DNA from: Allodiplogaster sudhausi
Lineage: Eukaryota > Nematoda > Chromadorea > Rhabditida > Diplogasteridae
Direction of reading: 5' to 3'
NCBI GenBank assembly: GCA_945643635.1
Contig: CALZFC010000042.1
Location: forward strand, 909,501-973,500
Length of the DNA stretch: 64,000 nt
The stretch's first letter is position 1; the number at the start of each line of letters is the position of its first letter. The notes under the pieces are model-generated. The model was not told the DNA's origin, did no database searches, and was given only the letters and a program-made list of their open reading frames with translations. Of this stretch, positions 46,630-57,200 are shown piece by piece. A program made the translations under genes and the position numbers.

Positions 46630-48199
46630 CAGTCGCGCCCAGGATCTTGGTACCAAGGACGCTTCGGACGATTCGGACGCTTCCAAATGCATCCTCGCTA
46701 ATACCGTATTTTCTCTATTAGTACCCCCCCCCCCTTTATTAGAACCCCCCCTCTAATAGTACCCCCCTCTGATAAAGCCATTGAAAAATAGAACCCCTCC
46801 CTCTAGTAGAACCCCCCCTCCAATAGTGCCCCCCCCTAACAGCCTAATATCTCAGCTCGAGACGTACCTCAAATGGATCCTGGAGGCATGGGAAGCTCTC
46901 TCCAATGAACTGATTGCCAATTCATTCAGAATATGTGGTAAAATGGATATTCCAGTGATGATTCCTATGAATTAGAGCTATGATTCTTCTTTTTTTGAGA
47001 AGAAAATGTTGTTATGAAAGTTTTAGTGTCTCACATTGAAAAATAGAACCCCTTCCTCCAGTAGAACCCCTCCCTCTAATAGTGCCCCCCTCTCGCAAGG
47101 GTATTGAAAAATAGAACCCCCGGGAGTACTAATAGAGAGAATACGGTAACTTTTGTTCTAGGAAAAACTAAAATATTTTAAATGGTACATTAGTTTGCTT
47201 GTAGAGTACGCATGCTACTGTTAAAAAATCGATAACTTTTCATCATTTGATAAAAAGTTATCAGTTTTTGCTAATAAAAAATTTCATTTCCAATGTTTTT
47301 CAACGAAATTTCTCCTGTACCATTATTTTGTCTCGACCTACATCCCCAAATAATAAAATTAGAGATTGTATCATTGATTACGGAAATCGATAAAACAGAC
47401 CTTTTCATACATGTTCATGTGATGTAAAGATTCGCCTTACGATTCTGAATCTAATTATGTAATCAGTTTTCCAAGTAAAATGCCGGTTAACAACATATTT
47501 TCGATTGTGTGTACTTTGCATTACTTTCTTCAGAAAGAACAGGGCAGAGAGGCCTCGCAGGCCGAGGGGGCGGGGCCTAACCCTTTTTTTCTCTGCCTGT
47601 GCTATTTCGCTACCTCAAACTTGGGTAATTAAACCGAAGACGAAAAGGGAGCGCGCTACATTTCTAGGTATCAATGCTAGCGCATAAACCTAGATTTGAA
47701 GCATCATACCATCCAAAAGTTTTGACAAAGACTGAAACGATGGGGAATCCTGATGAAACTAATGCAAAGTACACACAATCAAAAATATGTTGTTAACCGG
47801 CATTTTACTTGGAAAACTGATTACATAATTAGATTCAGAATCGTAAGGCGAATCTTTATATCGTATGAATATGTATGATAAGGTCTGATTTATCAATTTC
47901 CGTTATCAATGATAAAATCTCTAATTTCATTATTTGGGGATGTCGGTAGAGACAAAATAATGGTATAGGAGAAATTTCGTTGAAAAAACATTAAAATTAA
48001 TTTTTTTATTAGCAAAAACTGATAACTTCTTATCAAATGATAAAAAGTTATCGATTTTTTAAAAGTAGCATCCGTACTCTATAAGCAAACTAATGTACCA
48101 TTTAAAATACTTTAGTTTTCTCTAGAACAAAAGTTATTAGCGATGGTGCATTTGGAAGCGTCCGAAGCGTCCTTGGTACCAAGATCCTGGGCGCGACTG
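46630..48199 (+). mobile_element. Foldback (long-TIR) element with TA target sites, mariner-like ends
   Basis: The outer ends are CAGTCGCGCCCAGGATCTTG and its inverse, flanked by TA (46628-46629 and 48200-48201), as for Tc1/mariner elements. The inverted arms continue for several hundred bases (about 47150-47510 against 47760-48130) around a GC-richer centre. No transposase frame is present, so it is non-autonomous. It begins 31 bp past the stop codon of VOPP1-like copy A. Confidence 0.85.
46703..47147 (+). mobile_element. Nested inverted-repeat element with (C)n-rich repeats
   Basis: Starts ACCGTATTTTCTCTATTAGT and ends with its near-inverse ACTAATAGAGAGAATACGGT. It interrupts the left arm of the foldback element (46630-48199) between CGCTAAT and AACTTTTG, which are contiguous in the right arm. 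Internally it has several GAACCCCC-type direct repeats. Confidence 0.8.
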
Positions 48200-48544
48200 T
48201 ACATAAATAGACTCATACATACATATGTACATTCATATTGTTTCCATTGCAGAGAGTAATGAGAGCAAGACAATTTTTGGAAATAGTGTTAATAACTATC
48301 TAGAAAATGGCTAAAAAAAAATTTATGTGTTTTTTTTGACGAATAAAGAAGTAGAAAAATAATCTTCCCGAACAATTGTATGCACTTTCCACAAATGCAA
48401 TTGAAGCCACTCTATCTATGAAAAGCCAATTCAGAGGAACGGCCAAGGAGATAGAGAAAATTGATAGAAAAGAGAAAATACATGTGCGAGACCGGCAGAG
48501 AAATGAAGGAAGACGTGGGAGGACGACACAGCGAGAGAGGAAGA

Positions 48545-48547
48545 GGA

Positions 48548-48599
<52 letters not shown>

Positions 48600-48640
48600 G
48601 CGGAGAGAGAGGGAGAGAGAGGGAGAGGGAGAGAGAGCGG
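48545..48640 (+). repeat. GA microsatellite
   Basis: (GA)n then GAGAGGGA units. Confidence 0.9.
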
Positions 48641-48837
48641 TATGAGGTTTGAATAAAGGAAAAGTGAGAGAGGAGAGATGCTCTTCTGGGAAGCCTTCTC
48701 CGACGTGGAGAATCTACTTGCCGCGTGATAATTCAGCCGAGTTCGGTATGGAAAAATTCAATAATGGAAAAAAGAAGTGAGTGACGTAGAGAGAACGAGA
48801 GAAGCAGACAGGTGGGGAGAGGAAACGGAGAGAGCGG

Positions 48838-48847
48838 AAAGAGAGAA

Positions 48848-48899
<52 letters not shown>

Positions 48900-48905
48900 A
48901 GAGTG
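48838..48905 (+). repeat. GA microsatellite
   Basis: Nearly pure (GA)n. Confidence 0.9.
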
Positions 48906-49194
48906 AAAGACATTGTGCTTTCCAAGGGCGTTCTCATCTTCAGATTCCACTCCGTAAATTGGAGTTGGGTCTTTGCCAGGTAATGCGGAGAGTGTGAGTG
49001 AGTGTCCCTCTCATATCAAATATGTGTGTATATTCTGAATTATTAAATCAATATTCCCTTATGAACATATACTGTAAGTATCTGCTATGAAACAAATATG
49101 TATGTGCTACCCAGGTAATTAATCCTCTGAGAATAAGAAGAAAATTTCACATTGCTTCACTTCTTTGAAGTTGACGGTTGGTCTCAAGCTCTAG

Positions 49195-50560
49195 AGCTTG
49201 CTGACTTCGAAGCTGGCAGCCACCGCTCTTATAATTCTCACTGTCACCAGCATTCGCGGTGGAGTCAACGCTGGCGGTGGGTTGCTTTTTGCCATTTTAA
49301 ATATAACAAAATTATATAAATACATGAAGTTTTGCTAGGTGATTCTTTTTTATTTTACATTTTTTTTCTACTTTAAGGTCTCATCGGTCGTGCTGCAGCT
49401 GCAGCCAAGTTATTAGCTTGTAGTTTGCTTTTGACTTCCGCTATCAGTCTCTTATTCTAACAGCATTATCATAAAAATGAAGACACTGCTATGCTTTGCG
49501 TAGCATTCAAGTGAGAGATACACTGTATATGTATGTGCATACATACATATGCATGTACATTGTAATGTTTCTCATATAAGGGGCCATGTGTTGACACATT
49601 GATTATCTAATTAATTGATGTACAATAAATAAATAAATAAATAAGATTTGAAGTGGCCGTCACTCGTTCTCTCCTTCTGGCACGGAGCCAAGTCGCTCTG
49701 AGCCGGATGGCTCGAACTTCTTCTTTCTCTCCGCTCTTCCGGTTGGCGAACGAGTGGAGCAGAAGGTGACAGAGGAGCAGAGCAGACAGCGTGTCATTGT
49801 CGTGCAGCCGGAGCGGCCGTTGCAGTCAGTTTGCCGCTTTCATTCAATTGCTACTTTTTCACTATAAATCTGTGCTTCTTCATTACATTAAATTCCTTTT
49901 TTTATTAATAGCTCTCATAATAGAATAAGGTTAAACTTCTTAAATATTGTATGATGGTCAACGCTGACAAAAGTAGTCGTAAAATAATATGAACATAAAA
50001 TAAAATCTGAAACATCGTCGATTCCTCTTCCTTGAGCACGGCGTCGCGCAGCTACTTCTGGTCGGAGGCCTCGCTTCGACTTGCGCAGTGCGAGAGATGG
50101 ACGAAGGGAGAGAACGGCACGAGGGAATGCGTCCAGCAAGGGGCGGACGAGCTGCGCGTCTGCTCAGATTCTGCCATCTCCGCCTTCGGGGACGATGACG
50201 TCATCTTTGCTGATGGAACCAGGTTTCACGGGGTTCTAGCATATCTCATTTCCCTTTATGATGATTATATATCCCCCGCTGGGGTTTGTATTCATATCCA
50301 ATGTGAACAGGAAGGCATAAAAAAGAGGAAGGATGCACTGCGGAAGGAGAAGGTTTTTATAAGAGAGCGAGCCAATTAGAGAGAGAGAGGGAGAAAAGAG
50401 AGCGAGCTATCGAGGGAGGGATAGGGAGAGCGGTGGGACTTGAAAAAGGAAACGAAAGAAGTACATAGGCCCAGCGAGACATACAGAGAAAAAGAGAGAG
50501 AGGGGGGGGGGTGAGGGAGAGAAACCGAGGCAAACACAGAGAGTGAGAGAGAGAAGTAGG

Positions 50561-50608
<48 letters not shown>

Positions 50609-50905
50609 AGGGAGAGAGAGGCTGAGATTAAAAGGAATGAGAGAGAAATGAAAGAGATTGCTCTCTTGGAGGCCATTACTGCTGTACTGGTCTTGCGACG
50701 ACGACCGCGAGTGCTGCCGCTGGCAATGCTGCAGGCAAAGGGCGAGATTCACGAAGTTGGCAGAGCCTCTCTCTATCTCATATGTCATTCTTATTTTCTC
50801 TTCTCAGAGACGAGAAGTCCATCCTCGTTTGCAATCGTTCTCGCGGTTGGTCTCTGCTTCTGTGGGCTGCAGAATTACATAGGGAGACGATCTCTTCACA
50901 GCAAG
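49195..50905 (+). CDS. VOPP1/WBP1-like single-pass membrane protein, copy B
   Basis: Exons 49195-49276, 49378-49408, 49654-49824, 50037-50222, 50672-50755 and 50815 to about 50905 join in phase. Their phases equal those of copy A, and the second and fifth exons are the same length (31 and 84 bp). The N-terminus is a signal-like helix (LAATALIILTVTSIRGGVNA). Then come GSNFFFLSALPVGERV (copy A has SSQFFFLSALHQGEERV), a longer Cys-containing ectodomain exon with DDDVIFADGTR, and YWSCDDDRECCRWQCC. A hydrophobic helix (FAIVLAVGLCFCGL) follows. The true start codon was not found; TAG precedes 49195 in frame, so a further 5' exon is needed. The 3' end is also open: the frame runs on into GA repeats to a GTAATA donor near 50998. 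Confidence 0.68.
50380..50640 (+). repeat. GA-rich microsatellite cluster
   Basis: In the intron between the 50037 and 50672 exons of copy B. Contains a duplicated GAGAAGTAGGGAGAGAGA unit. Confidence 0.9.
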
Positions 50906-50921
50906 GCTAGCGAGAGAATAA

Positions 50922-50955
50922 GAGAGAGAGAGAGTGAGAGTGAGAGAGAGAGAGT

Positions 50956-50997
<42 letters not shown>
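50922..50997 (+). repeat. GA microsatellite at the 3' side of copy B
   Basis: (GA)n with GAGTGAGA interruptions; encodes an RE/SE repeat if translated. Confidence 0.9.
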
Positions 50998-50999
<2 letters not shown>

Positions 51000-51489
51000 T
51001 AATAATGGGATGTGTGAAAGAAACGGAAAGCATAAAAGTCGAGAATTACAGGCTGGAATCGTGGCTGCAACTGTTGCATGATCTTTCCTCGCCCCTCTCC
51101 CATGAACGTTTCACTTCCTCATCTAGCGACTATATTTACACTGTGCAATGTGAAAAACTGACCTGTAAATTGGGCTATTTTATTGTTCTTCTCTAAATTG
51201 TACGTATTGTCAAGGAAAAAACAACGTATCGGCAGCAATGATCCTACCAGCACTGTGGCAGCCAGAAAAATAAATTTTAGCAGCCATCGGATTGAACACC
51301 CGTTCATTTAAACGCAAGATGAACTTCGAAATCAAATAAACTCCAGAGCATATACATTCTCAACGAAACACATAATTAAGGCGAGAAACTCAACGAAAGA
51401 AAAACAACTGTGATGATATGGCAGTTCGAATCCCTAAATAATGCTCATCCGTCCTGAGTGCCTTGAAAGACCCATGTGTTAGTCAAATG
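51000..51489. other. Spacer, partly duplicated at 62.1 kb
   Basis: From about 51295 the sequence (ACCCGTTCATTTAA, CCCTAAATAATGCTCA) matches 62115-62240, so this is the downstream flank of the duplicated poly(A) polymerase unit. Confidence 0.6.
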
Positions 51490-52118
51490 CAAAACAAGGC
51501 CCGGGCCGGGCCGGGCCCTACCTTCAAAATCTCGGCCCGGGCCCGCCAAATTAGCAACGGGCCGGCCCGGGCCTATGTAAAAACGGGCCCGGCCCGTGGG
51601 GTAAGCGCGCCGTGCCAGAGATGGTAACGACCCGGCCCGGGCGGGCCCGTAGGGCCGGCCGGCCCAACTTCCCAGGGCCCCGTGCCGGGCCGGGCCTGGC
51701 CCAAAAAAGTTGGGCGGGCCCGTGAGCCCGTTTGGGCCCGGTAAGCACATAATGTCGTCCAGTAATAACTTTCTTCATTTGTTAATTTTTCCCCCTAAAA
51801 CTCTTTCTTCTATACATTAAAATGAATGTTCGTAGCACGAGCAAGAAAAATTCTGAATTTCAAAACATTTTGTAACTCGTCGGACTTTTTTCCCCAGAAT
51901 TTTTTGAAAATCGGGCTCAAACGGGCCTTCGGGCCGGGCCGGGCCGGGCCCAAAGTTCAATGTTTCGTAAATGTTTCGGGCCGGGTAGGCCCAGACCTTG
52001 GGCCCGACAGGCCGGGCCGGCCCAAAATTGTTGGGCCATTTACCATCTCTGGGCGGGCCCGCCAAATTAGCTACGGGCCGGGCCGGGCCTAGGGCCCGGC
52101 CCGCTTTGGCTATCCCTG
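51490..52118. mobile_element. GC-rich insertion with 8-bp target duplication, hAT-like
   Basis: 629 bp packed with GGCCCGGGCC/GGGCCGGGCC palindromic words, flanked by the direct repeat GTCAAATG (51482-51489, 52119-52126). The right end read inward starts CAGGGATAGCC. Related CAGAGATGG words occur inside in both orientations. The two halves share an inverted core (CCCGCCAAATTAGC). The paralogous site at 62240 has no insertion. The left end does not match the right well, so the left may be truncated or rearranged. Confidence 0.7.
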
Positions 52119-52232
52119 GTCAAATGTCAGATCACACTGTCCTTGTTAAATTCCACACCATATTTTCTTCACAATTACAAAATGTGCGATGCTTGTGTGT
52201 GGAGGGAGTAGGAACTATCGGAGAACGAATGT

Positions 52233-55200
52233 CTACCCTGTGACTTTCTCGATTCTCTCAATGACCACTTGGGCACGTCTGTTGGCCGCTCTCCTCCAGC
52301 TCGAATGTTTTGTCTCATTTTGGAAATCTGCACCCTCAGGGAAATCGGGGAATGTGTCAATCGCCGTTCCTAAATGAGAACGCCCATTTATTCTTTTCAG
52401 CAAAAGTACAAACAATAAAAAAAACTATCAATAAAAATCACGAACCCGTAACCATTCTCCTCCAAGTAAACTGCATTCCCGCAGAAAAAGCATCCAGGGC
52501 AATTGGTGTTCTAATTGTAAGAGAACAATTAGTCTTTTTTAAATAAAATGTCCAAGCGCAGTGCTTTTGTAGAATAGCTCAAACCTGCAGACAGATTTAG
52601 ACCATGTGAATGAAAAAAATCGGTGATGGAAAGAATATTCTTGGGTAATCTGGAATATCAAGTTTATAATGATAATCATTTGTCAAGATAAATACATTAA
52701 AAAATACGCACATTTAAAATTCTAAAACGTGAAATAAAAGAAAATGGGAAATGAGAGAAACCTCTTTCTTTGCGTTTTCCCATACGCAATGTTGATGTTG
52801 TGATTGCGTAAGTCTATCCGATTGGCATAGTAATCCACGAAGCGAATTGCCAATTCCGCTGTCGTTTGCTTGTTTTGTGATTGCCAGACTTAAACGTTAG
52901 TTCATACATACTTTTAAAAATAGGAAAGGAAAACCAGCGAAACATTCAAAAACATTTACATTCTAAATGGATTACTAGCGATTAGAAAAACACTTGCATT
53001 TAAAATGTTTAATAATTAAGATGAACAAGAACTTTACTAAAAGTTTAAAAGTAAAAGAATTCAATACCTGAATAGACCGGAGGCAGCAGGGGAAGGTAAA
53101 GTTGCTGAAGGAGCTCTTCAATGGGCACTCTTCTGATGAGATTCGTGTGTGTCTGAGCGAGAACCGGCAGAATCGGAGTTGCTCCTTGGCACTGAGAAAT
53201 GCTAAGTTACTTTTTAATCAATAAAAAAAATTTCAGAAGAATGTTAAGAGTAATTTTTTAACGCCCTGAAATACAAATAAAAGAAAAGTGCTGCTTCATT
53301 TAAGCAAAGTGTAGCAAGCATTCTAGCATATGAAAATGGCTTTAGAAAAATGACTAAGAAAAGACTCTCTTACCTCCGCAGATTGTAAGAAGTGGATTAG
53401 CAACATAAGAAGGTGGTACGAAGAGAGCAGCCCGTGCTGAAATACAAACAAAAATTATTTCAAAATTTACAATACAAAAATATGTTTATATGCATATCAT
53501 GACAAAAATACATAGTCTTATGCAACTAATTTGGAGAGTGAGAAAAATATATAGCCAACCTTGCTATTCCGAATCTCTAGCGCATTGCAATGAGTGCGAA
53601 GCCAGAGAAAAAGGCGACCGAGTCGAGGATCCATCTAGAATTCTTGCAAAGTAAGACAAACCTAATTAGTAAGACAATTTAGCATTAAAAGTACAATTCA
53701 GTATAAATTACATCTAAAATAAGGATTGACTCACTGAGTTGTATATGCGAAGCATGGCAGTGTTTCGAATGCTTTCGAACCGAGTTGTTGGAAATTGAAT
53801 GTCGATGACATGTCCGTCCAAGAATTTGCAAATTATTATTGGCACCTAATATGACAACTGTCAATCAAACACACCGTTTCGCCCAGAAAAAATATTTGCC
53901 CTTAGGATTATATTATAGTAAAGTATTCGCAATATTGAGCAATTTAACATTATACATTTAAAGCAGTTAATATTTTCATTCAAATGTCTTGAAATTAAAA
54001 ATAAAGGAACCTTTACTGGAGCCAGGACAGTAATCTCTCGAATTGGTAAGCCCATCTCGGAAAGTTCTCGTTGAAGAAGTGAACGAAAAACAGTCATCAT
54101 GCGACTGAAATATGTGAAGCAAAATTACAAAAATATTGTAATTTTATTCTAAATAAGCTAGCTGACATAAAAACGAATAGTATGAAACAGGGATTTAAAT
54201 CACGACATGAAAAATGTCCGAAAGTTTAGTCTGACAGACGGAGTTCAGAGTTCTTGTAGAAATCGTAGAAAAACTCCTCTCGTCTTAAAGGATCCAAAGG
54301 AAAGAAAGCAAGATCGAGGTCTGATGAGTGCGAGGAAAGACCTTAATCATAGCATTGTGAAGGGAACGTCTATATGTATAGCTAGTAGTGTATGTATGTG
54401 TGTGTCACTCTCTTTATTCTCTATTCGCCTGACCTCTCTATCTCTCGGTATATCCGTCCCTCTCCTCCCAGTATATAAGATCTAGTAATGACGCATAAGT
54501 TAGCTTTCTCCCGGGGAGCGACCGGCCTTCTGCCGGGTCGCCATCTCTCCTACTTCCCGACCCCCTTTCCCTCTCAACGACCACCACGCCTCGGACTCAG
54601 CCCCTTCCCAGTCGCCTGAGGATCGGTTTCCTCTGTGTCCCTTTTCCTCTCGATTAACCATAATCCTGCTTGATAAACTCGTCTCTCTTTCTACCTGGAT
54701 GTACGTCGCATGGGGAACAACAACGATGAAGGATGAACTAAGAAACACTCACTGCATTCTAATTATCTAAATTTCATGGGCCTAAAAAAATCCACTATTT
54801 TTCCATGTAAAATAGAACGGACATATTGCCAACAATTCCTTTCTCACTCCCGTTAATTACAACGAACTGGCTCTAGTGGAAAATTTCTTATTTTAAACCA
54901 ATATAACACCAAAAAAATGTTTTTTCAAAAAAATGTTTAACGAAATGCGTTGAAAAAATAACCTGAAACCCGCGAGCCTACCGGGACGAGCCTGGCATTT
55001 ATGAGAGTTCGTCGCTCAAGTTCGGGAAGTTTCTCGAGTAGAACATTCTAAACAAAATGCCTCAACTGAACAATAACTAGAATATTTTGGCCGTCCTTCT
55101 AACTGTTTCTATTCCCGTAATAGGTAAATTAAATAATTAAAAGAAATGTGCAAAAGCAAAATGAGTACCGGCTTATTTTGCAGTTCATAAAGCCTGTTCT

Positions 55201-55761
55201 TGTCGGCAACTAAAAGCTTCTCCTCGAGGCTTTCGATAAGATTTTTGTGTCCGGCCAGAACGCACTCCAGGTCGGAAGTGCGATGACGTCTGATAATGTT
55301 ATCAGAATAAGGAAAACATTGAAAAGCAGATCGTTGACGTTAGAACAGAGAATGGTAATGCCGACAAATCAAGAATAAATAAATAATAAAATAAAGCATC
55401 TCTCACCTCCTATGTGTGCTGGCACTGCTGCCTGTTGCAGTCGCTTCTCCAGGCTCATCTGAAGTCAAGGATATACAATATCAGCTAAACATTATGTATC
55501 TCTCGGCCATGCTAGCAACTGCTGTGTTCATGCAAACAAATACCATTTAAACAAGTTTTCCGCTTTTTTTTAAAGAGGAATTGTTCACCAATTGTTAAAG
55601 TGGACTTATGTCTCCCATCCGATAAAGCCAAGAAGCTATTTTTAGGCAATCTGATTACCTGGAGTTCGGGACGACGAAGGAAAGTTCTCGCTAGCTGCTG
55701 TCTTTGCCAAGCACCGCCTCCAGGTGGATGATGTAATGATGACTCGTAGCACTTGCCTCAT
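52233..55761 (-). CDS. MTPAP: Mitochondrial poly(A) polymerase-like nucleotidyltransferase, copy A
   Basis: Fourteen exons: 55761-55659, about 55458-55406, 55289-55169, 55047-54963, 54341-54236, 54104-54011, 53845-53735, 53634-53560, 53436-53374, 53191-53068, 52888-52762, 52649-52593, 52510-52446 and 52369-52233; about 439 residues. The N-terminus (MRQVLRVIITSSTWRRCLAK) is basic and looks like a mitochondrial presequence. The nucleotidyltransferase core has RLVPVGSRVSGLSSHSSDLD with two catalytic Asp (about 128 and 130). The third is in VPIIICKFLDGHVIDIQF (about 203). The PAP-associated part follows: MDPRLGRLFLWLR, LLSSYHLLMLLIHFLQSAE, NINIAYGK and ITDFFHSHG. All catalytic residues are present. 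It should add A tails to mitochondrial transcripts. A TUTase of other location is the alternative. The 52593 donor (GTCTGC) keeps frame; the stronger-looking GTTTGA site would not. Confidence 0.8.
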
Positions 55762-56450
55762 CCTAGAGAGCGAACCTACCGTATTCTCTGACATATTCAT
55801 CGTAGGTTTGCGATATTTCAGCAAAAAACATCTATCACCCAGATCAGCATACAAATACACGTAGAGTCTGATCTAATTTGCAAGAACAAATGTTCAAGGA
55901 AAGCTCGACGGCAGAGGCCAAATGAGCTACTATTTAGGAAATTTTTTTGAAACTCGTAACAAGGCCCTCTCCCTCCCCTCTCTCTTATCTCGTAGGCAAC
56001 ACTCTGATTTCACACTTGCGCGTCGTCTTGTATTTAGTCACAGGCGTGCCTTCGGCCCGGTCAATGACCACCGGTGGTCATTTCCCGATTAAAGAAGGTA
56101 TAAGTGGGGTTGTTGGTCTAGCGGAAATCTCCTATGGTGTTGTATAATACGTTATATCTTCAGGTTATCGCTGTGCATTGCTTGCTCTCCCGCTTCACTG
56201 TCGCACGGCCCTCACTTTGTCCTTCGTTTCATGTGTTTCATGTTTCACCCACTTATACTTTCCCTTAAATTCCTCACTCACCTTTCCTTTAACCCTGCTG
56301 TCTCTATATCCTGCTTGGTGAGTTTGTGATGTCTTTAACCTTCAGTTTCACATAAAGCCTTTAGCACTTTATTAACAGGGATTGAAAACGAAACAACTTT
56401 TTCCGGGAGAACAGAATAAAAACAACGAAGTGTCCGATTGTTGACTTAAA
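55762..56450. other. Upstream region of poly(A) polymerase copy A
   Basis: No exon supported. A short palindrome ATGACCACCGGTGGTCAT lies at about 56064-56081. Confidence 0.5.
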
Positions 56451-56453
56451 GAC

Positions 56454-56640
56454 GACTCCCGTGGCCCACTTGCCGCGAGTGCAATCGGTGGGGATGGGAG
56501 TGACATTCTCGATGCGGTCAATCCTCATGCCAGAGGCGTGGAGCGCGGACTGAGCTTCTGGGATGGGGGTCTTGGTATGCGTTCCATCCGTGGCACGTAG
56601 CTTGATGTGCAGAGCGGTGGTGCCAAGCAAATAAATCAGA
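56454..56640 (-). pseudogene. RPS14: Processed pseudogene of ribosomal protein S14, 3' part
   Basis: Reads [40 protein letters not shown] and [14 protein letters not shown]. The functional protein has ...[37 protein letters not shown]. There is an internal deletion (loss of an ALAR-like segment) and the C-terminus is frameshifted after TR. No introns, no 5' half. A dead retrocopy. Confidence 0.85.
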
Positions 56641-57039
56641 GAAGAAATTAACTCACTATTGCCAAAAAAGCCATGTTTCGTAACCATTTGTATCTAAGGG
56701 CTTGAAGTTTTTAACCTTACGAAGTTCCTTAATGCCCCGCAACAAAACAATTCTAATAGTTCTTTAGGAAAAACGCTAAAATGAATACCTTGATTAAAAA
56801 AATCTTTTCAAAAATATCCAGCGGTGACCTAAACAAAAACTATGAACCAATGTTGTGAAATTCTTCTACTTTTTTTTGGGATAGTAAGTTAAATTAACGA
56901 AACTGAAACGTTATATAACAATCGCTTCTAAATGGAATTAGAAGAACTGCTAAACTTTATTCTTACGTCATTCCTTTTGCAACTAAAATCGTCCACGCCC
57001 AAAAATCGCAAAACACCGAGTCTTCGCTAGCTTTTTTCC

Positions 57040-57200
57040 AGCAGTGCCCACCTTGCGGCTTACCTCGTTGTTCTTGTGTGCGCGGTGGCGCGAGTGGATG
57101 GCGACCGGCTTGCGAATGATCAGCCCGTCCTTGATGAGACGGCGAATATTGTGGCGAGAGTTGGCATCTCGTTCGGGTCGAGCCACACCTTCTTTCCGCA
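57040..57200 (-). pseudogene. RPL19: Processed pseudogene of ribosomal protein L19, internal part
   Basis: Starts [11 protein letters not shown], then shifts frame at GAGAT/GCCAAC. It continues as [20 protein letters not shown] and [20 protein letters not shown]. The normal protein has a few more residues (INEI-type) at the break, so a deletion of about 10 bp explains the shift. The C-terminal half is lost. Intronless and same strand as the RPS14 relic. Confidence 0.85.
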
